Shown: positions 40,401 to 46,163, counted from the first letter of the stretch. The stretch: DNA of 64,000 nt from Poecilobothrus nobilitatus (GCA_947095535.1 OX352774.1:1426001-1490000), one strand, 5' to 3'. The notes: a model not told the origin generated them from the sequence alone. Translations and numbers: made by a program.

Positions 40401-43400
40401 TTCTTTCAATTTAAATAACAAACCTTCATGCCAGACCTTATCAAACGCCTGGATAATGTCTAAAAAGACTCCTGAGCAATATTTTTTTTCTTCTAAATCT
40501 AGTCCGATTTTTATTACTCTGTGCTCTATTGTTCCATGTTGGTGAAGAAAACCAAATTGGTGGTTTGGAATTATGTTATTTTCCATTAGCACAGACTTCA
40601 GTCTTTTCAGTAGAACCTTTTCAAATAAATTAGAAAACTTGGGCAAAAAACTGAGGTCTGTATGAACCGAGTAAGTTTAAGTCTTTTCCCGGTTTTGGTA
40701 TCATTATTACCTGAGCAATTTTCCACTGTTCCGGAAAGTAATTTGTCTTCAAGATGGAATTTAATAGGTATGTGATGTATCTAATACGTTTTTCATTTAG
40801 CTCTTTTAGAAACTTGCTATCAAGTTTGTCATACCCTGATGTGTTTTGTGGCTTACTTCATTTGCTATACATTGTTGAACCTCCTTGGGATTAAAATTTT
40901 TTATGGTCGGGCTCATTTTCAGAGGTATTGTTAGAAAATTCACTATCTCATTGGTTTCGCTTTCTGAAATTTCTGGAGGATATGGAGTAAACGTATTTTT
41001 CAAATGTTCTGCGAAACTTGAAGATTTATCCATATCGCTTTTAGCCCAATCACCGTTGCTTTTTCTTATTGGTGGTATCATCTGAATGTTTCTTTATCAT
41101 ATAAAACAGTAATTTTTTATTTTTAAATAGCTTTTATTAGTGAAATGTGCTTCAGACACAAATAAAATGTCTATTTTATTGTGAATTAGAAACATTTTTA
41201 CTTCCTGACCATGTTTGGACAGGCCGTTGGCATTCCAGTGAGCAATTTCAAGAAGTTGTGGCATTATTTTTGCTACTAATGACACTTGTTAATAAGTTAA
41301 TCATAACTCCCATTTGTTGAAATAGATTTCTCATCATATCCTTCATTTCCGACATATCTGTTTGTCTTGAATTTACTTGTATATGGCTATTTTCTAGTGC
41401 AGAAGCTTTACTTTTTATATGCGTGGGTTGCAGCTTTAGCAAAAGTTAAATTCAGGTGTTTTGGTAGTTGAAGTTTTATTTTGTTCAACTACTTTTTTGC
41501 GAAGAGAAGGAAATTTTTGATTTTGAATATGTTTGTAATAGCTACACCCTTTATAATTTGCCGAATCATTTTCGGAACATAGGACGTACTTAACAGAATT
41601 GTCTTTCGATTTTCTTGTACAATCATTTGTTTAATTTCACCAGCACATTTTACACATCTGGGTTGACGATGACAGAATTTCTTAGTATGGCCGTACGGTT
41701 GGCATGGTATCTCAAGTATCTCAAGATTTTGGTGTGACAGCTCGAAGGATACAATGGTGTGTAACAATTTTTTTACATTATATATATCCTTATTGTTGAT
41801 GTTTGGGTTTATATCATTGTAAAACATCAGTGTTGGGTTTATATGATAACTTTTACAATTTTTTCTTATTAATATTAAGAAATAAATCCAAAATTTTTAC
41901 ACTGTCTTGATAGCATTTTTCAGTTGTTAAAAACCAATTTGGAAAGTGTTGGCTTGTTAATTCTATGCACATTATTTTTAAGCGATGTTTTATGTTTTTG
42001 TTGTGTAGGAGTAAATTTTTTTTTAAATTTTCTTCAAAAACTTTATATTGTAAACAGCATATTTCATAAAAAGAAGTTGTCGGACATTTTAAACTATGCT
42101 GCGTCGTATAATTTTTAAAATTATAATTACCATTATTGGAAACTAATAATTTTCTTACGACTCATAAGTCATAACATGCATACAATAAATACTTATGTAT
42201 GTAAATGATAAAGTTCTTGTTTTTTTATTTCTAATAGAATTTAAATTTTCTTATTCCACCATTCTTATCTAATTTAAATTTTTCTTGTTAGGCAGTTCAT
42301 TCTTTCATTTATTATTCGAATTGTTTTTTATTACACAGCATTTAGAAATGCATAGGTAAGCGATCTTCTTAAACACATACATGCAAAACTTCACCATTCT
42401 AATTTTAACCAATTCTAACTCTATCATATCATTGAGTAAGTATCTATAATATTATTATATATATTACACGATTATACTTACTCAATGAGAATAGTATGTA
42501 TACATAAGAACTTTCAATTTTCAATATATATTACAAAGCATACAATTTTTAATGGTGTATTTTTTTTATTTTTTTTTTCGTTTTTTTTTTATTTATTTTC
42601 AGAGTAAAAATTTGTTCAAGCTTTGACTCTCTATATATACCTAATATACTTACTCAATGCTAGAGGAAATTACGATAACGGTATAACGATGGAACGTTTC
42701 ATAATGATATTATATCTATTTTTAAACTTAAAATTATTTAGTATTTATAAAATTCTAGTTGCATTTTTTTTTTTAACGGATTTCTCTGCCACATAAATGT
42801 GGACACAAATTACACAGCCTTTTCTGTTCAGACGAGGCTGTAAATGTCGTAAGCGGGAATTATTCTTACGACGTGTGTGGTATTTGAACTCACACTCCCT
42901 CGGTGTTTACAGCGTATTTTATACGCTCTTACCCACTAGGCCACCGAGGCCCCAAAATGCAAATACACTTATATGAAGTATAATAAAAGATAATGTAGAA
43001 ATTTAGGTCACAACTGTTTTAAACAGACTTATTGAAAGGGAAAAGAAAAATATTATTGAAAGGGAAGTTAAACTTAGTGATAAATTAATATGAATGATAC
43101 TTACCGGTTCAACCTTAATTGTTACTTTAGCCTTGCTGGCTTGATTCAGTCTATGGTTAGCTCCTGTTCCTCGATCAGTGGCTAGCACCGTTATTTCATG
43201 TAAAGATTTTTCAACATATTTTAAATGTCGGGTAAGTGATATAACACCACTAGTTGGATGTATTGCAAAATAATCGTTGTCATCCAAAAAACTATAATAA
43301 ATTTCCCCATTAATACCTAAGTCAGCATCTTCAGCCACTACTTTTAAAATTGATTTGTGCAATGGCATATCTTCTGGCACTGTTTTCAAATATTCTGTCG

Positions 43401-44097
43401 GATAAAATAGAGGACTTAGATCATTTCGATCCAAAACTCTTAATATAACAGTAGTTTCACATTCATAAACATGTTTTCCATTAATTTCGAATTGTGTAGC
43501 TAATGCTTTTATACCTAGCTTATATTCTTCAGTTTTTTCACGATTTAATATTACAATGCCTGTGCGAGTCCGAATTGCTAAGAATACAAAATCACCAACT
43601 AAGCGTTCTTCAGCTTTAAATAACTTATCACGATCACCACTAACTATACGAAATTTAACATCTAACTTTGGTATTACCCAAATACCTAAACGATCTTCAT
43701 TAGGAGGTTGAAGTGCATAAGTTTTACCGACACTATTTTCTGGTATTGTAACATTATATAAAGGTTGACCAAATTGAAACAAGTAAGTCATATGATTATT
43801 TACGTCGTCATTTTGTATTTCTTTAAGTTGTTCATTTTGTTTTTCAAAAAGTCTACTTACAGTTGAAGTTAAGATAGACGACGAAGAATCTGCTGAAGAT
43901 AATAAAGGTAAATATAAAGATTCTGTAATATTATTTGCACTAGTTGTTGATTTATATAAAATTTTATTTGAAGAATGTACTGATCTTCTGTCAGATTGAA
44001 TGGTATTCGCAGTATAACTTAAGGTACCTAATAAAATGAACCAAAATAAATTTGATCCTAAATAAGTTCTAAGTACCCCGCTTATTTTACACTGCAT
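7083..44097 (-). CDS. kug: Fat-like protocadherin (kugelei/fat2 orthologue), 5' part, nine exons
   Basis: Spliced gene: exons 43105-44097, 34496-37136, 30642-30748, 30276-30483, 28532-28593, 27640-27795, 8782-9148, 7584-8592 and 7083-7403. All junction phases agree and give 5,864 coding bases, about 1,955 residues. The product starts with a signal peptide and then has some 16 cadherin repeats, recognised by linkers such as DINDNAPVF, DVNDNRPQF, DENDNPPKF, DINDHRPEF and DQNDNAPYF. The early motif PLYNVTIPENSVGKTYA and the later VEVTESDRPGFLVTLIQA fit my memory of the Fat-like/kugelei branch better than Fat or Dachsous. In Drosophila, Fat2 is a very large plasma-membrane cadherin needed for planar organisation and rotation of the follicular epithelium. 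The rest of the ectodomain, the membrane segment and the cytoplasmic tail are outside the window. The orthology call rests on remembered similarity, not on a search. Confidence 0.88.
7584..8592 (-). CDS. kug: kug coding exon 8: about three cadherin repeats
   Basis: 1,009 bases. Two bases complete codon 1512, then 335 codons, then two bases of a split Lys codon. It encodes GDSRNEFYIGRDNGNVLLAK, SVTDGVHVIKTQLYINVIDI, the linkers DINDHRPEF, DHNDHAPEF and MADNDPPRF, and ends DFLDYEKN. The donor is the perfect consensus GTAAGT after AATAA. The acceptor is a tandem AAGAAG, so the exon may start at 8592 (adding a Glu) or 8589. An ATG-initiated open frame beginning at 8497 is only part of the exon; the coding frame extends upstream of it to the acceptor. 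Confidence 0.92.
8782..9148 (-). CDS. kug: kug coding exon 7, ends at a GC splice donor
   Basis: 367 bases: 122 codons plus one base. It starts VLAIDNDSGENGRVTYAIKS after the acceptor TTATAATTAG. It includes KGKTKFRIQSNTGVIYTAKP, VKAEDNGQPKRSHTTRVNVV, the degenerate linker PEKSKHAPIV and VEVTESDRPGFLVTLIQATD, ending LWYDII plus G. The 3' junction reads ATTATAG followed by GCAAGT. Only this GC donor keeps the frame into exon 8, and it matches the consensus of known GC-AG introns. The nearest GT (four bases on) would put exon 8 out of frame. Confidence 0.9.
9480..10085. repeat. Two diverged direct copies of a ~260-base repeat
   Basis: 9480-9760 and 9826-10085 share ACTCCCAAAAACAATA, GATTCAAGAATATGTTGTG, TTCATGACTCT, GAGTTATCGT, ATCGGATTCATA and GACTATT followed by ACGAGTATAAAAA or ACGGATATAAAAA. 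Copies lie about 345 bases apart in the same orientation. No coding potential. The GAGTTATCGT and GACGG motifs resemble those in the GGAC-bearing repeat, so both may belong to one broad class. Confidence 0.55.
10210..10290. repeat. Short tandem duplication
   Basis: The motif ACGATGTTTTCTGG followed by an A/T-rich stretch and TAAACCATA occurs twice in tandem, about 50 bases apart. No function is visible. Confidence 0.5.
10690..12080 (-). pseudogene. Non-LTR reverse transcriptase relic
   Basis: Minus-strand frames between 12080 and 11500 read, with shifts, fragments typical of LINE reverse transcriptase: INFVTFYIF-like and FEKAVKNIL, then RTTTEDAVLVF and KKCCAGFFVDITKAFDMVN, the last being the conserved motif around the first catalytic Asp. 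Near 10860-10690 a piece like SQYLSITMDCGINM resembles the C-terminal part. The element is old, interrupted by stops and possibly by other insertions. I cannot assign the clade. Confidence 0.6.
12228..13180 (+). pseudogene. piggyBac-type transposase relic, internally deleted
   Basis: 12235-12430 reads HTNLHGINKNENIWKPPNSI, then EIRAF and LINAGLNRQGIMDYNEFWDP, similar to the start of the DDE_Tnp_1_7 (piggyBac) domain. 12670-12900 reads KPSIILYYNSTKGVVNTLDQ, followed with a frame change by RKSNRWPMIQFFNLMNISGV, the conserved C-terminal catalytic region with Asp. 13060-13180 reads CSICDRNMCKEHSEQITVCT and CQNK, the cysteine-rich C-terminal domain. The middle is short and broken. No convincing TTAA-flanked termini were identified. 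Dead copy. Confidence 0.72.
13190..14900. other. No gene seen
   Basis: AT-rich intronic DNA with long runs of A and T and many TTAATTATTAA-like words. No open frame with recognisable content, no RNA gene and no clear terminal repeats. Confidence 0.5.
14920..17180 (+). pseudogene. Non-LTR retrotransposon ORF2 relic (I/R1-like)
   Basis: Pieces in changing frames, in the order expected for a LINE ORF2. 15440-15570 encodes an endonuclease segment (LYISSAYMAQDDPSPPDVVL, then FIGCDANARHS). 16450-16720 has reverse transcriptase motifs (VEGLIPIMLQK, PRSWKRVRIFFIPEAGRPGH, MERILDYQIR). 16890-17110 encodes a C-terminal part (VKYLGVNLDSKFSCKSKIEQ, RAKKACSKTMKWVCSQRWLS). Many stops, so inactive. CDANARH is the catalytic Asp/Asn region of the APE-type endonuclease. 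Confidence 0.68.
17270..17460 (-). pseudogene. Unidentified coding fragment, related to 23530-23690
   Basis: The minus strand reads FKFINFKEYNNASLVRPSKN, then FMNELENLGNKFIKYFNQIC and AEKNLEFKLF. The plus strand at 23530-23690 encodes a clearly related peptide (NFKEYDNASLFRP, NFMIELKNLEKEFIKYFNKL, CSEKNFR). Two diverged copies preserving a protein rather than just DNA suggest a mobile-element protein. I do not recognise the family. Confidence 0.45.
17500..17735 (+). pseudogene. Non-LTR endonuclease-region fragment
   Basis: The plus strand reads PKRLVWHYDIADWVAMNSFL then GDFGWSSTTFATKTSLQMLL. This resembles the stretch between endonuclease and reverse transcriptase in I-like LINEs, where WVAMNSFLGDFPW-like sequences occur. 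Assignment rests on pattern memory. It is short and flanked by unrelated fragments. Confidence 0.4.
17740..18105 (-). repeat. Rearranged direct repeats encoding an unidentified peptide
   Basis: Segment 17789-17875 recurs at 17980-18066 almost unchanged (AACTTTTGTGGATCATC, then TTGGCAAAGGCCATTTGTTT). A 25-base piece at about 17760 recurs at 17881. The minus strand of both copies encodes KWPLPTEFEMIELSVAIRGG followed by KDDPQKL. Duplication with a scrambled order suggests local rearrangement of a mobile element fragment. Family not recognised. Confidence 0.5.
18109..19290 (-). pseudogene. Non-LTR retrotransposon 3' end with a TAAAA-type tail
   Basis: The minus strand reads VFSITDLGILLDNKLTFNLH, then YDHLISRANKMLGFIKRRAK, IIWDPAFQVHSNKIESVQKQ and (18862-18554) RQTRYTKFLVEYKHSTEYGR followed by LINRCCITFNKISYL. 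This is the C-terminal region of a LINE reverse transcriptase. The 3' end coincides with a TTTTA repeat at 18113-18140 (plus strand), as expected for a tail of (TAAAA)n. At least one stop interrupts the frame. 5'-truncated. Confidence 0.7.
19310..20130 (-). repeat. Dispersed repeat family 2, copy 2 (reverse)
   Basis: Reverse-complement relatives of words in 1036-1970 and 50740-51660: TGTAGAACAACTTTTT, AAAAAGCC followed by TTATTTTTAAAT, and AAAGCTTC with ACATGTGTTAATAG. Diverged and patchy. The open frame at 19540-19740 has no recognisable content. Confidence 0.45.
20131..23339. other. No gene seen
   Basis: AT-rich intronic DNA. 22380-22560 is near-pure A/T low complexity. Open frames such as 20203-20433 are Lys/Ile/Leu-rich as expected by chance. 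A patch at 21880-22060 is less AT-biased, but I could not relate it to anything. Confidence 0.45.
23340..23503 (+). mobile_element. Helitron-like 3' end
   Basis: A short hairpin GCTCGATTTTCGAGC at 23473-23487 is followed by AGCGGGCAAATACTAG, ending at 23503 and followed by T. Helitrons end in a small hairpin and CTRR and insert between A and T. Nearly the same terminus (hairpin, GCGGGC, AATACTAG) ends the two larger copies at 47175 and 53147. The left limit is unknown. Confidence 0.6.
23530..23690 (+). pseudogene. Unidentified coding fragment, related to 17270-17460
   Basis: The plus strand encodes YNFKEYDNASLFRPFKNFMI then ELKNLEKEFIKYFNKLCSEK. The similarity to the minus-strand peptide at 17270-17460 is at protein level, with the copies in opposite orientation. 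Probably a mobile-element protein remnant. Family not recognised. Confidence 0.45.
23920..24075. repeat. Tandem duplication, ~78-base unit
   Basis: Two copies of a unit containing ATACAACCAAAC or ATAACCAAAC, AGCCA(G/A)AGTATATAT, and TTTAGCT followed by TATATATTTTTT. Diverged by several substitutions. No function seen. Confidence 0.5.
24112..24310 (-). mobile_element. tRNA-derived SINE, copy 1 (5'-truncated)
   Basis: Minus-strand element with a B box, TGTTCGAATCCCA, near 24270, followed by CACACGTCGTAAGAG and an inverted GTCGTAAG pair, and a T-rich end on the plus strand at 24112 (its A-rich tail). The same sequence is more complete at 42764-42953, where an A box is present. Here the A-box half is missing, so it could not be transcribed normally. 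Confidence 0.65.
24636..24953 (-). other. Q-rich open frame with a START-like C-terminal motif (uncertain)
   Basis: 105 codons. After HYQQQQNQQQHQDQDF comes NATWEIYAESDLKGFVPVFW then VNKAFVMYLFSASFTLFRHL. The xxSDLKGxxPxxxxNKA pattern followed by an amphipathic helix resembles the end of START lipid-transfer domains. The rest of a START domain is not seen around it, and the tail of the frame is hydrophobic and probably intronic. It could be a piece of a nested gene, a retrocopy, or chance. Possible donor after GTATTTTGG. Confidence 0.25.
26160..26620. repeat. Minisatellite-like array, ~110-140-base units
   Basis: Four units marked by ACCCTGATTTTGTAACCAACT or close variants (about 26192, 26300, 26408, 26550), each followed by a variable CCTAAT or CCAAAT word and a TACATACACATTTA-like spacer. 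The same unit forms a larger direct/inverted array at 38810-39380. Confidence 0.6.
27640..27795 (-). CDS. kug: kug coding exon 6
   Basis: 156 bases, exactly 52 codons in phase 0 on both sides. It encodes ISVSDNGRPQLSSTTRVVIT, the linker VDDINDQNPEF, and the first strand of the next repeat (DQRFYKVQIPATAKIDQPLFQ). The acceptor is TTTATTTATGTAG and the donor CAG followed by GTAAATAC. The next coding exon lies 18.5 kb away, but the protein continues without a gap (FQ then VLAIDNDSGENG). Confidence 0.9.
27796..28531 (-). other. kug intron 5
   Basis: 736 bases, AT-rich. 27985-28026 has a short simple repeat of AGTACTT words (TACTTAGTACTTAGTAC). No coding content besides chance open frames. Confidence 0.75.
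28532..28593 (-). CDS. kug: kug coding micro-exon 5
   Basis: 62 bases. Two bases complete a Gly codon, then 20 codons read IITTTARKLDRENQSEHILE. LDREN is the usual cadherin calcium-binding LDRE motif, and the piece fits exactly between INSTSG of exon 4 and ISVSDNG of exon 6. The acceptor is TTTTTTTTGTAG and the donor GAG followed by GTAATTTT. It is recognisable only by joining the flanking exons in phase. Confidence 0.85.
28594..30275 (-). other. kug intron 4
   Basis: 1.7 kb. 28960-29110 is related to 44400-44600 (CGACTAAAAACATTTCGGAA compared with CTGACTAAAAGTTTTCTGGA, then AACCAAAA). 29190-29420 is a partial copy of dispersed family 2 (AACTTGAGATACATA, GTTATAA, GTAGAAGTTTCG). The remainder shows nothing recognisable. 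Confidence 0.65.
30276..30483 (-). CDS. kug: kug coding exon 4
   Basis: 208 bases: 69 codons plus one base. It begins VYVEVLNENDNVPLTQNP directly after exon 3, so the inter-repeat linker NENDNVP spans the start. It continues PVYYASIPEGSPTGKKILQL, AEDDDIDLNKHITYRIISGN and ends INSTSG. The acceptor is CTAAAATGCAG and the donor GCG followed by GTAAATTA, phase 1. Intron 3 (30484-30641) is only 158 bases. Confidence 0.9.
30642..30748 (-). CDS. kug: kug coding exon 3
   Basis: 107 bases, too short to stand out as an open frame. Two bases complete the split Gly codon 1212 and 35 codons follow, encoding GSLKTLASLDIEDKPHYW and then LTICAQDQAVVPLHSCVQ. The acceptor is AATTTTTTAG and the donor GTAAAAGG; both phases match the neighbouring exons. 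This is the second half of a cadherin repeat. The xHYWLTxxAQDQxVVPLHSxxQ pattern is typical of Fat-family repeats, where Trp and the AQD calcium motif are conserved. A cysteine sits where a Thr or Arg would be more usual (HSCVQ). Confidence 0.88.
31320..32350 (+). repeat. GGAC/GTCC-microsatellite repeat family, copy B (complete)
   Basis: The head is TTATACCCTACAC with an internal short inverted motif, then GACATGTATATATATTCTG and (GTCC)3 near 31455. The core 31570-32240 has five tandem units of about 142 bases, each holding CATATCTTCGAAATTAATAA and GATGAATTGG. The tail is AAGTCGGTTACATCGACTT, a hairpin (about 32330), followed by ACTG and TTACATTTACTTG. A 3'-terminal hairpin plus head/tail inverted TATACCCTA/TAGGGATA motifs suggest a non-autonomous rolling-circle (Helentron/DINE-like) element. 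It sits in kug intron 2 in the opposite orientation to the gene. Confidence 0.7.
32351..34495. other. Rest of kug intron 2, no gene seen
   Basis: AT-rich. Open frames on both strands (33121-33348, 33365-33592, 33742-33927) are rich in Phe, Ile, Lys and Asn without domain signatures, as expected by chance at this composition. 32780-32960 has paired GCCG/CGGC words but no obvious element. Confidence 0.5.
34496..37136 (-). CDS. kug: kug coding exon 2: cadherin repeats about 3-10
   Basis: 2,641 bases, residues 332-1211 plus the first base of codon 1212. The acceptor reads TTTTGTCTTAAG before GTA AAT CTT and the donor is GAAG followed by GTAAAT. Linkers in order are DINDNAPVF, DTNDNDPVF, DVNDNRPQF, HTPEF, DENDNPPKF, DINDNAPEF and DVNENRHAPEF. 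Calcium-binding motifs DRD, LDRE and DYE recur (for example LDREQAPLGYNLTLRAVDNG). One spacer is unusual: between the repeat ending INLINAKRNF and the linker HTPEF there are about 75 residues (753-828) without cadherin character, including ECRDTGVIRRQAEILAAAEK. The repeat before it has extra cysteines (RVDCVGH, EDNCF, IGCDLI). Six-frame translation continues past both ends into intron, so the open frame there is longer than the exon. Confidence 0.92.
37818..38616. mobile_element. PIF/Harbinger-like MITE with TTA target duplication
   Basis: 799 bases bounded by inverted repeats of about 41 bases. Both start GGCGCCAGTTATA, followed by TCATTGAAAT and CTTCCGGAAAA with few differences. TTA flanks both sides (37815-37817 and 38617-38619). 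The homologous empty site in the other arm of the inverted repeat (near 42270) has a single TTA, which defines the insertion precisely. A 3-base TWA duplication is the hallmark of PIF/Harbinger. No transposase is present inside, so the element is non-autonomous. Confidence 0.82.
38810..39380. repeat. Minisatellite array arranged as a palindrome
   Basis: From 38810 to about 39140 units read in one direction (ATGATTTTGTAACCAACTCT, then AAAATCCTTCCTAATTCAGA). From about 39150 to 39380 the same unit reads in reverse (GGAATTTTAGAGTTGCTAAC then AAAATCAGGGTTATA). Related units lie at 26160-26620. TA-repeat at 38769-38788. Located between the arms of the larger inverted repeat. Confidence 0.65.
39470..41840 (-). 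pseudogene. Jockey-type non-LTR retrotransposon with an endonuclease deletion
   Basis: 41827-41489 contains an ORF1 piece with zinc knuckles (CQPYGHTKKFCHRQPRCVKC). ORF2 starts near 41255 with LLEIAHWNANGLSKHGQEVK, then EVKMFLIHNKIDILFVSEAH, the N-terminus of the APE endonuclease. After about 55 residues the sequence jumps to MIPPIRKSNGDWAKSDMDKS (41081), just before the reverse transcriptase, so most of the endonuclease is deleted. RT pieces follow: LKSVLMENNIIPNHQFGFLH, VFLDIIQAFDKVWHEGLL, the FADD box near 40220, LGLHLDRKLIWQTHI, and LKPIWTYGIELWGTASKSNI. Frameshifts and a stop separate them. Same strand as kug. Confidence 0.82.
42764..42953 (-). mobile_element. tRNA-derived SINE, copy 2 (with A and B boxes)
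   Basis: Starting at 42953 on the minus strand it reads GGGGCCTCGGTGGCCTAGTG, with the A box TGGCCTAGTGGG. The B-box-like GAGTTCAAATACC is about 60 bases on, and CACACACGTCGTAAGAATAA follows. The body has an inverted GTCGTAAG pair and the 3' end is a run of 11 A (plus-strand T at 42764-42774). The order of an RNA polymerase III split promoter plus an A-tail defines a SINE. Copy 1 is at 24112-24310. Confidence 0.78.
43105..44097 (-). CDS. kug: kug coding exon 1: start codon, signal peptide, cadherin repeats 1-2
   Basis: 331 codons. The ATG at 44097-44095 is followed by a hydrophobic signal segment (about residues 13-30, containing LFWFILLGTL). A Ser/Thr/Asn-rich stretch of about 75 residues comes next, without cadherin features. 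Cadherin repeat 1 runs from about residue 110 (QFGQPLYNVTIPENSVGKTY) to the linker VLDRNDLSPLF (about 221-231). Repeat 2 follows, with AEDADLGINGEIYYSF and ATDRGTG, and ends at KVTIKVEP. The exon ends after codon 331 (CCG) at a consensus GTAAGT donor, phase 0. Exon 2 then continues directly as VNLFTPDIYV. This Met is chosen because it precedes a good signal peptide and the bases before it (AAA) suit insect initiation. Confidence 0.88.
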
Positions 44098-44196
44098 TTT
44101 ATTTAAGTTTTTTCGTTTTTCTCATTTGTGGCTTCATTGCTCAGTTATTATACTTCTTATAAAATTGCACCACAAAATACTATTTAGCTGGACAAA
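44098..44196 (-). promoter_or_regulatory. Probable 5' UTR of kug with an upstream 3' splice site
   Basis: Between the start codon and 44196 there is no coding signal. At 44196/44197 the minus strand reads a pyrimidine-rich run ending TCTATTTTCAG, a good acceptor. This suggests that translation starts in the second or a later exon and that a non-coding first exon and promoter lie further right. I did not find that exon. This is inference from the splice-site pattern only. Confidence 0.4.
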
Positions 44197-45011
44197 CTGA
44201 AAATAGAAAAAAAAATAAAAAATATGATTAAAAAGATAAGCACTATGACGGTAAAAGGTAAGAACCAAATATTTTTAAGGGCGCACAATATTAAGAACAT
44301 TATACAAAGCATTGTGGGATTGTAACTATTTTGCACCAAACTTTATAATTTTTTAAGAATTTTATGTAAGAAAAAATTTTAAAGAATCAAGAGATACTTT
44401 CTCCAATTTTAAGGAAACTTTAACCACATTTATAAGTTTTTAGCCACATGTGAAAATATAATATTGGATCTTTTATTTGATGTCTTTCAAAATTTTAAGG
44501 TTCTGACTAAAAGTTTTCTGGAAATACGGAGGAACCAAAATTATGATTTTTCATAAGGTAAAATTTCAATACCAAATTGCAAACAATTATTTAATTATAT
44601 ACTTTCACATTTACTCGTTGGTGTCTTTTTCTTATACTTTTTCATATTGAAAAGAGCTTTTTGTATTTTAATTTAAAAAATAAAACAAAAAATTAGAAAT
44701 ATTTTGTTTTTAAAGTGTGTCATAAAATAAAAATAAACACATAGGTAACTACAACATATAAGCGTGTGAAATATCAAAAAATTTCTTGCAAAATTTTTCT
44801 GGAGACATATATCTATTCTTGAACACTCATCACTTACGCGATGAAAATATGTATCACATCACGTCTATATAAATTTGTAATTCTCGAAGACTCATGATGA
44901 AAATGTTTGTTATGTTGGTAATAATTTACTGTCAAATGAAAATTTTGCTATATTTAAACGTTCAGCTAAAATTATTTAAAAAAGAGGTTTGATTTTTAAA
45001 TAGTAAATGAA
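44197..45011. other. Upstream of kug exon 1, no gene seen
   Basis: AT-rich. 44400-44600 is related to 28960-29110 (GTTCTGACTAAAAGTTTTCT, then GGAACCAAAA). No promoter motif could be assigned with confidence. Confidence 0.45.
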
Positions 45012-45390
45012 AGTACATATTCATAAGTTGCAAGAAGCCGTCGTATTTTGCGAACCAGAAGTCGGACCGAAGTGATTAAAAAAACCTAGTTCCCGATTCT
45101 GTAGTAGAAATTAAAAATAAAAAAAAAAAATGAGAAAAGTACCAAAAAGTGGCACCCTAGTTTTTGGGAGCTATTTTTCACCCTTCACCCTAGTTTTATT
45201 CACCCTAGTTTTTCACCCTAGTTTTTGGGAGCTAGCCCGCCCAACTTAAAGTCGAAGCGTTTTATTTTTTTTTTTATAACTATTTTAATTCTACAACAAA
45301 ATCAGGGAGTACCTTTTTTAAATCATGTCGGTCCGACTTCTAGTTTGCAAGATATGGGGGCTTCTTGCAACTTATAAATATGTATCTACT
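45012..45390. mobile_element. Foldback MITE, ~380 bases
   Basis: Terminal inverted repeats of about 80-90 bases: the left arm from 45012 and the reverse complement of the right arm from 45390 share CATAAGTTGCAAGAAGCC (or TATAAG), AGAAGTCGGACCGA and TGATT followed by AAAAAA. The centre has short direct repeats of TTCACCCTAGTTTTT (45170-45240). No coding capacity. The superfamily is not assigned because the target duplication is not clear. Confidence 0.7.
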
Positions 45391-45771
45391 CCGATGCTAG
45401 TTCAATATATAAAACAAAAAAAAAATTTTTAATTTGAAAAATATACTAAACAAAAACAACATTCACTAAAATACTAATTTATTTTTAATTATACATACTT
45501 CCTTTCTACTCTATCCATTTTTATATTTTATTTAAACTTAAACTTAACTAAAAACTAAAAAGAAATACTTAATTCCTAAGAATTACTTAAAAGTGATATT
45601 TATCGTACAAGAATTTTGCCGTGATAGAAAATGGCTATCGCTTCGTAGGAAAAGTCTTGCAGAATAACAAATCATCGCGTCAGTGATACTCTTCGTATGA
45701 TAAGTCTTTAAGATCCATATTCTATAGTAAAGAAAAATAAAAAAAAATTGAATATTGTGTTTGTAAACCCA
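45391..45771. other. No gene seen
   Basis: AT-rich spacer between the foldback MITE and the Helitron-like copy. Nothing recognised. Confidence 0.4.
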
Positions 45772-46163
45772 TCATAATATTTAATCTGTAAATGACAGAC
45801 ATTTAAAACCATTTTACTCAATGATTTACCAACCAACTTTCATTTTTTTCTTTTTAAATGATAAATATTCAGTACAACCATCTTACAAAATTAATATTTT
45901 TCCAAAATTTTCTGATTTTCATTAATAATTTTCAATTTTTATAAAAAAACCCATGTAAAGTATATACATATGTATCATATAATATGTATAATCTATACCT
46001 ATAATATACATATTCAAAAACGACGCTCTTTTATTCCGTTGAATTTTAAATTTTGTTTTGTTGTTTTTTTTCTAAAAACATAAAAAAAATTTTAAAATAT
46101 ATTTTGCATGGTGGGAAATAGAAATTTCACAATAAAATTGAATATAAACGTCAAAACTTCAGT

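Larger units (their letters stand above)
37355..42660. mobile_element. ~5.3 kb inverted-repeat (foldback) structure in kug intron 1
   Basis: The left arm 37355-38728 (excluding the MITE 37818-38616 and one TSD copy) is the reverse complement of the right arm 42154-42660, each about 500-570 bases. Matching blocks include CATTAAGTAAGTATATTA with its partner TAATATACTTACTCAATG at the outer ends, GAGAGTCAAA, TTTTTACTCTGAAAA, AACTTTCAATTTTCAATA, TAGAATTGGTTAGAATTAGA, AGAATGGTGGAATAAG and GAACTTTATCATTTACATAC. The motif CATTGAGTAAGTATA also forms an inner palindrome at 37603-37662. The interior holds a minisatellite palindrome and a Jockey-like relic. No clear target duplication was seen at the outer ends. 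Confidence 0.75.
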
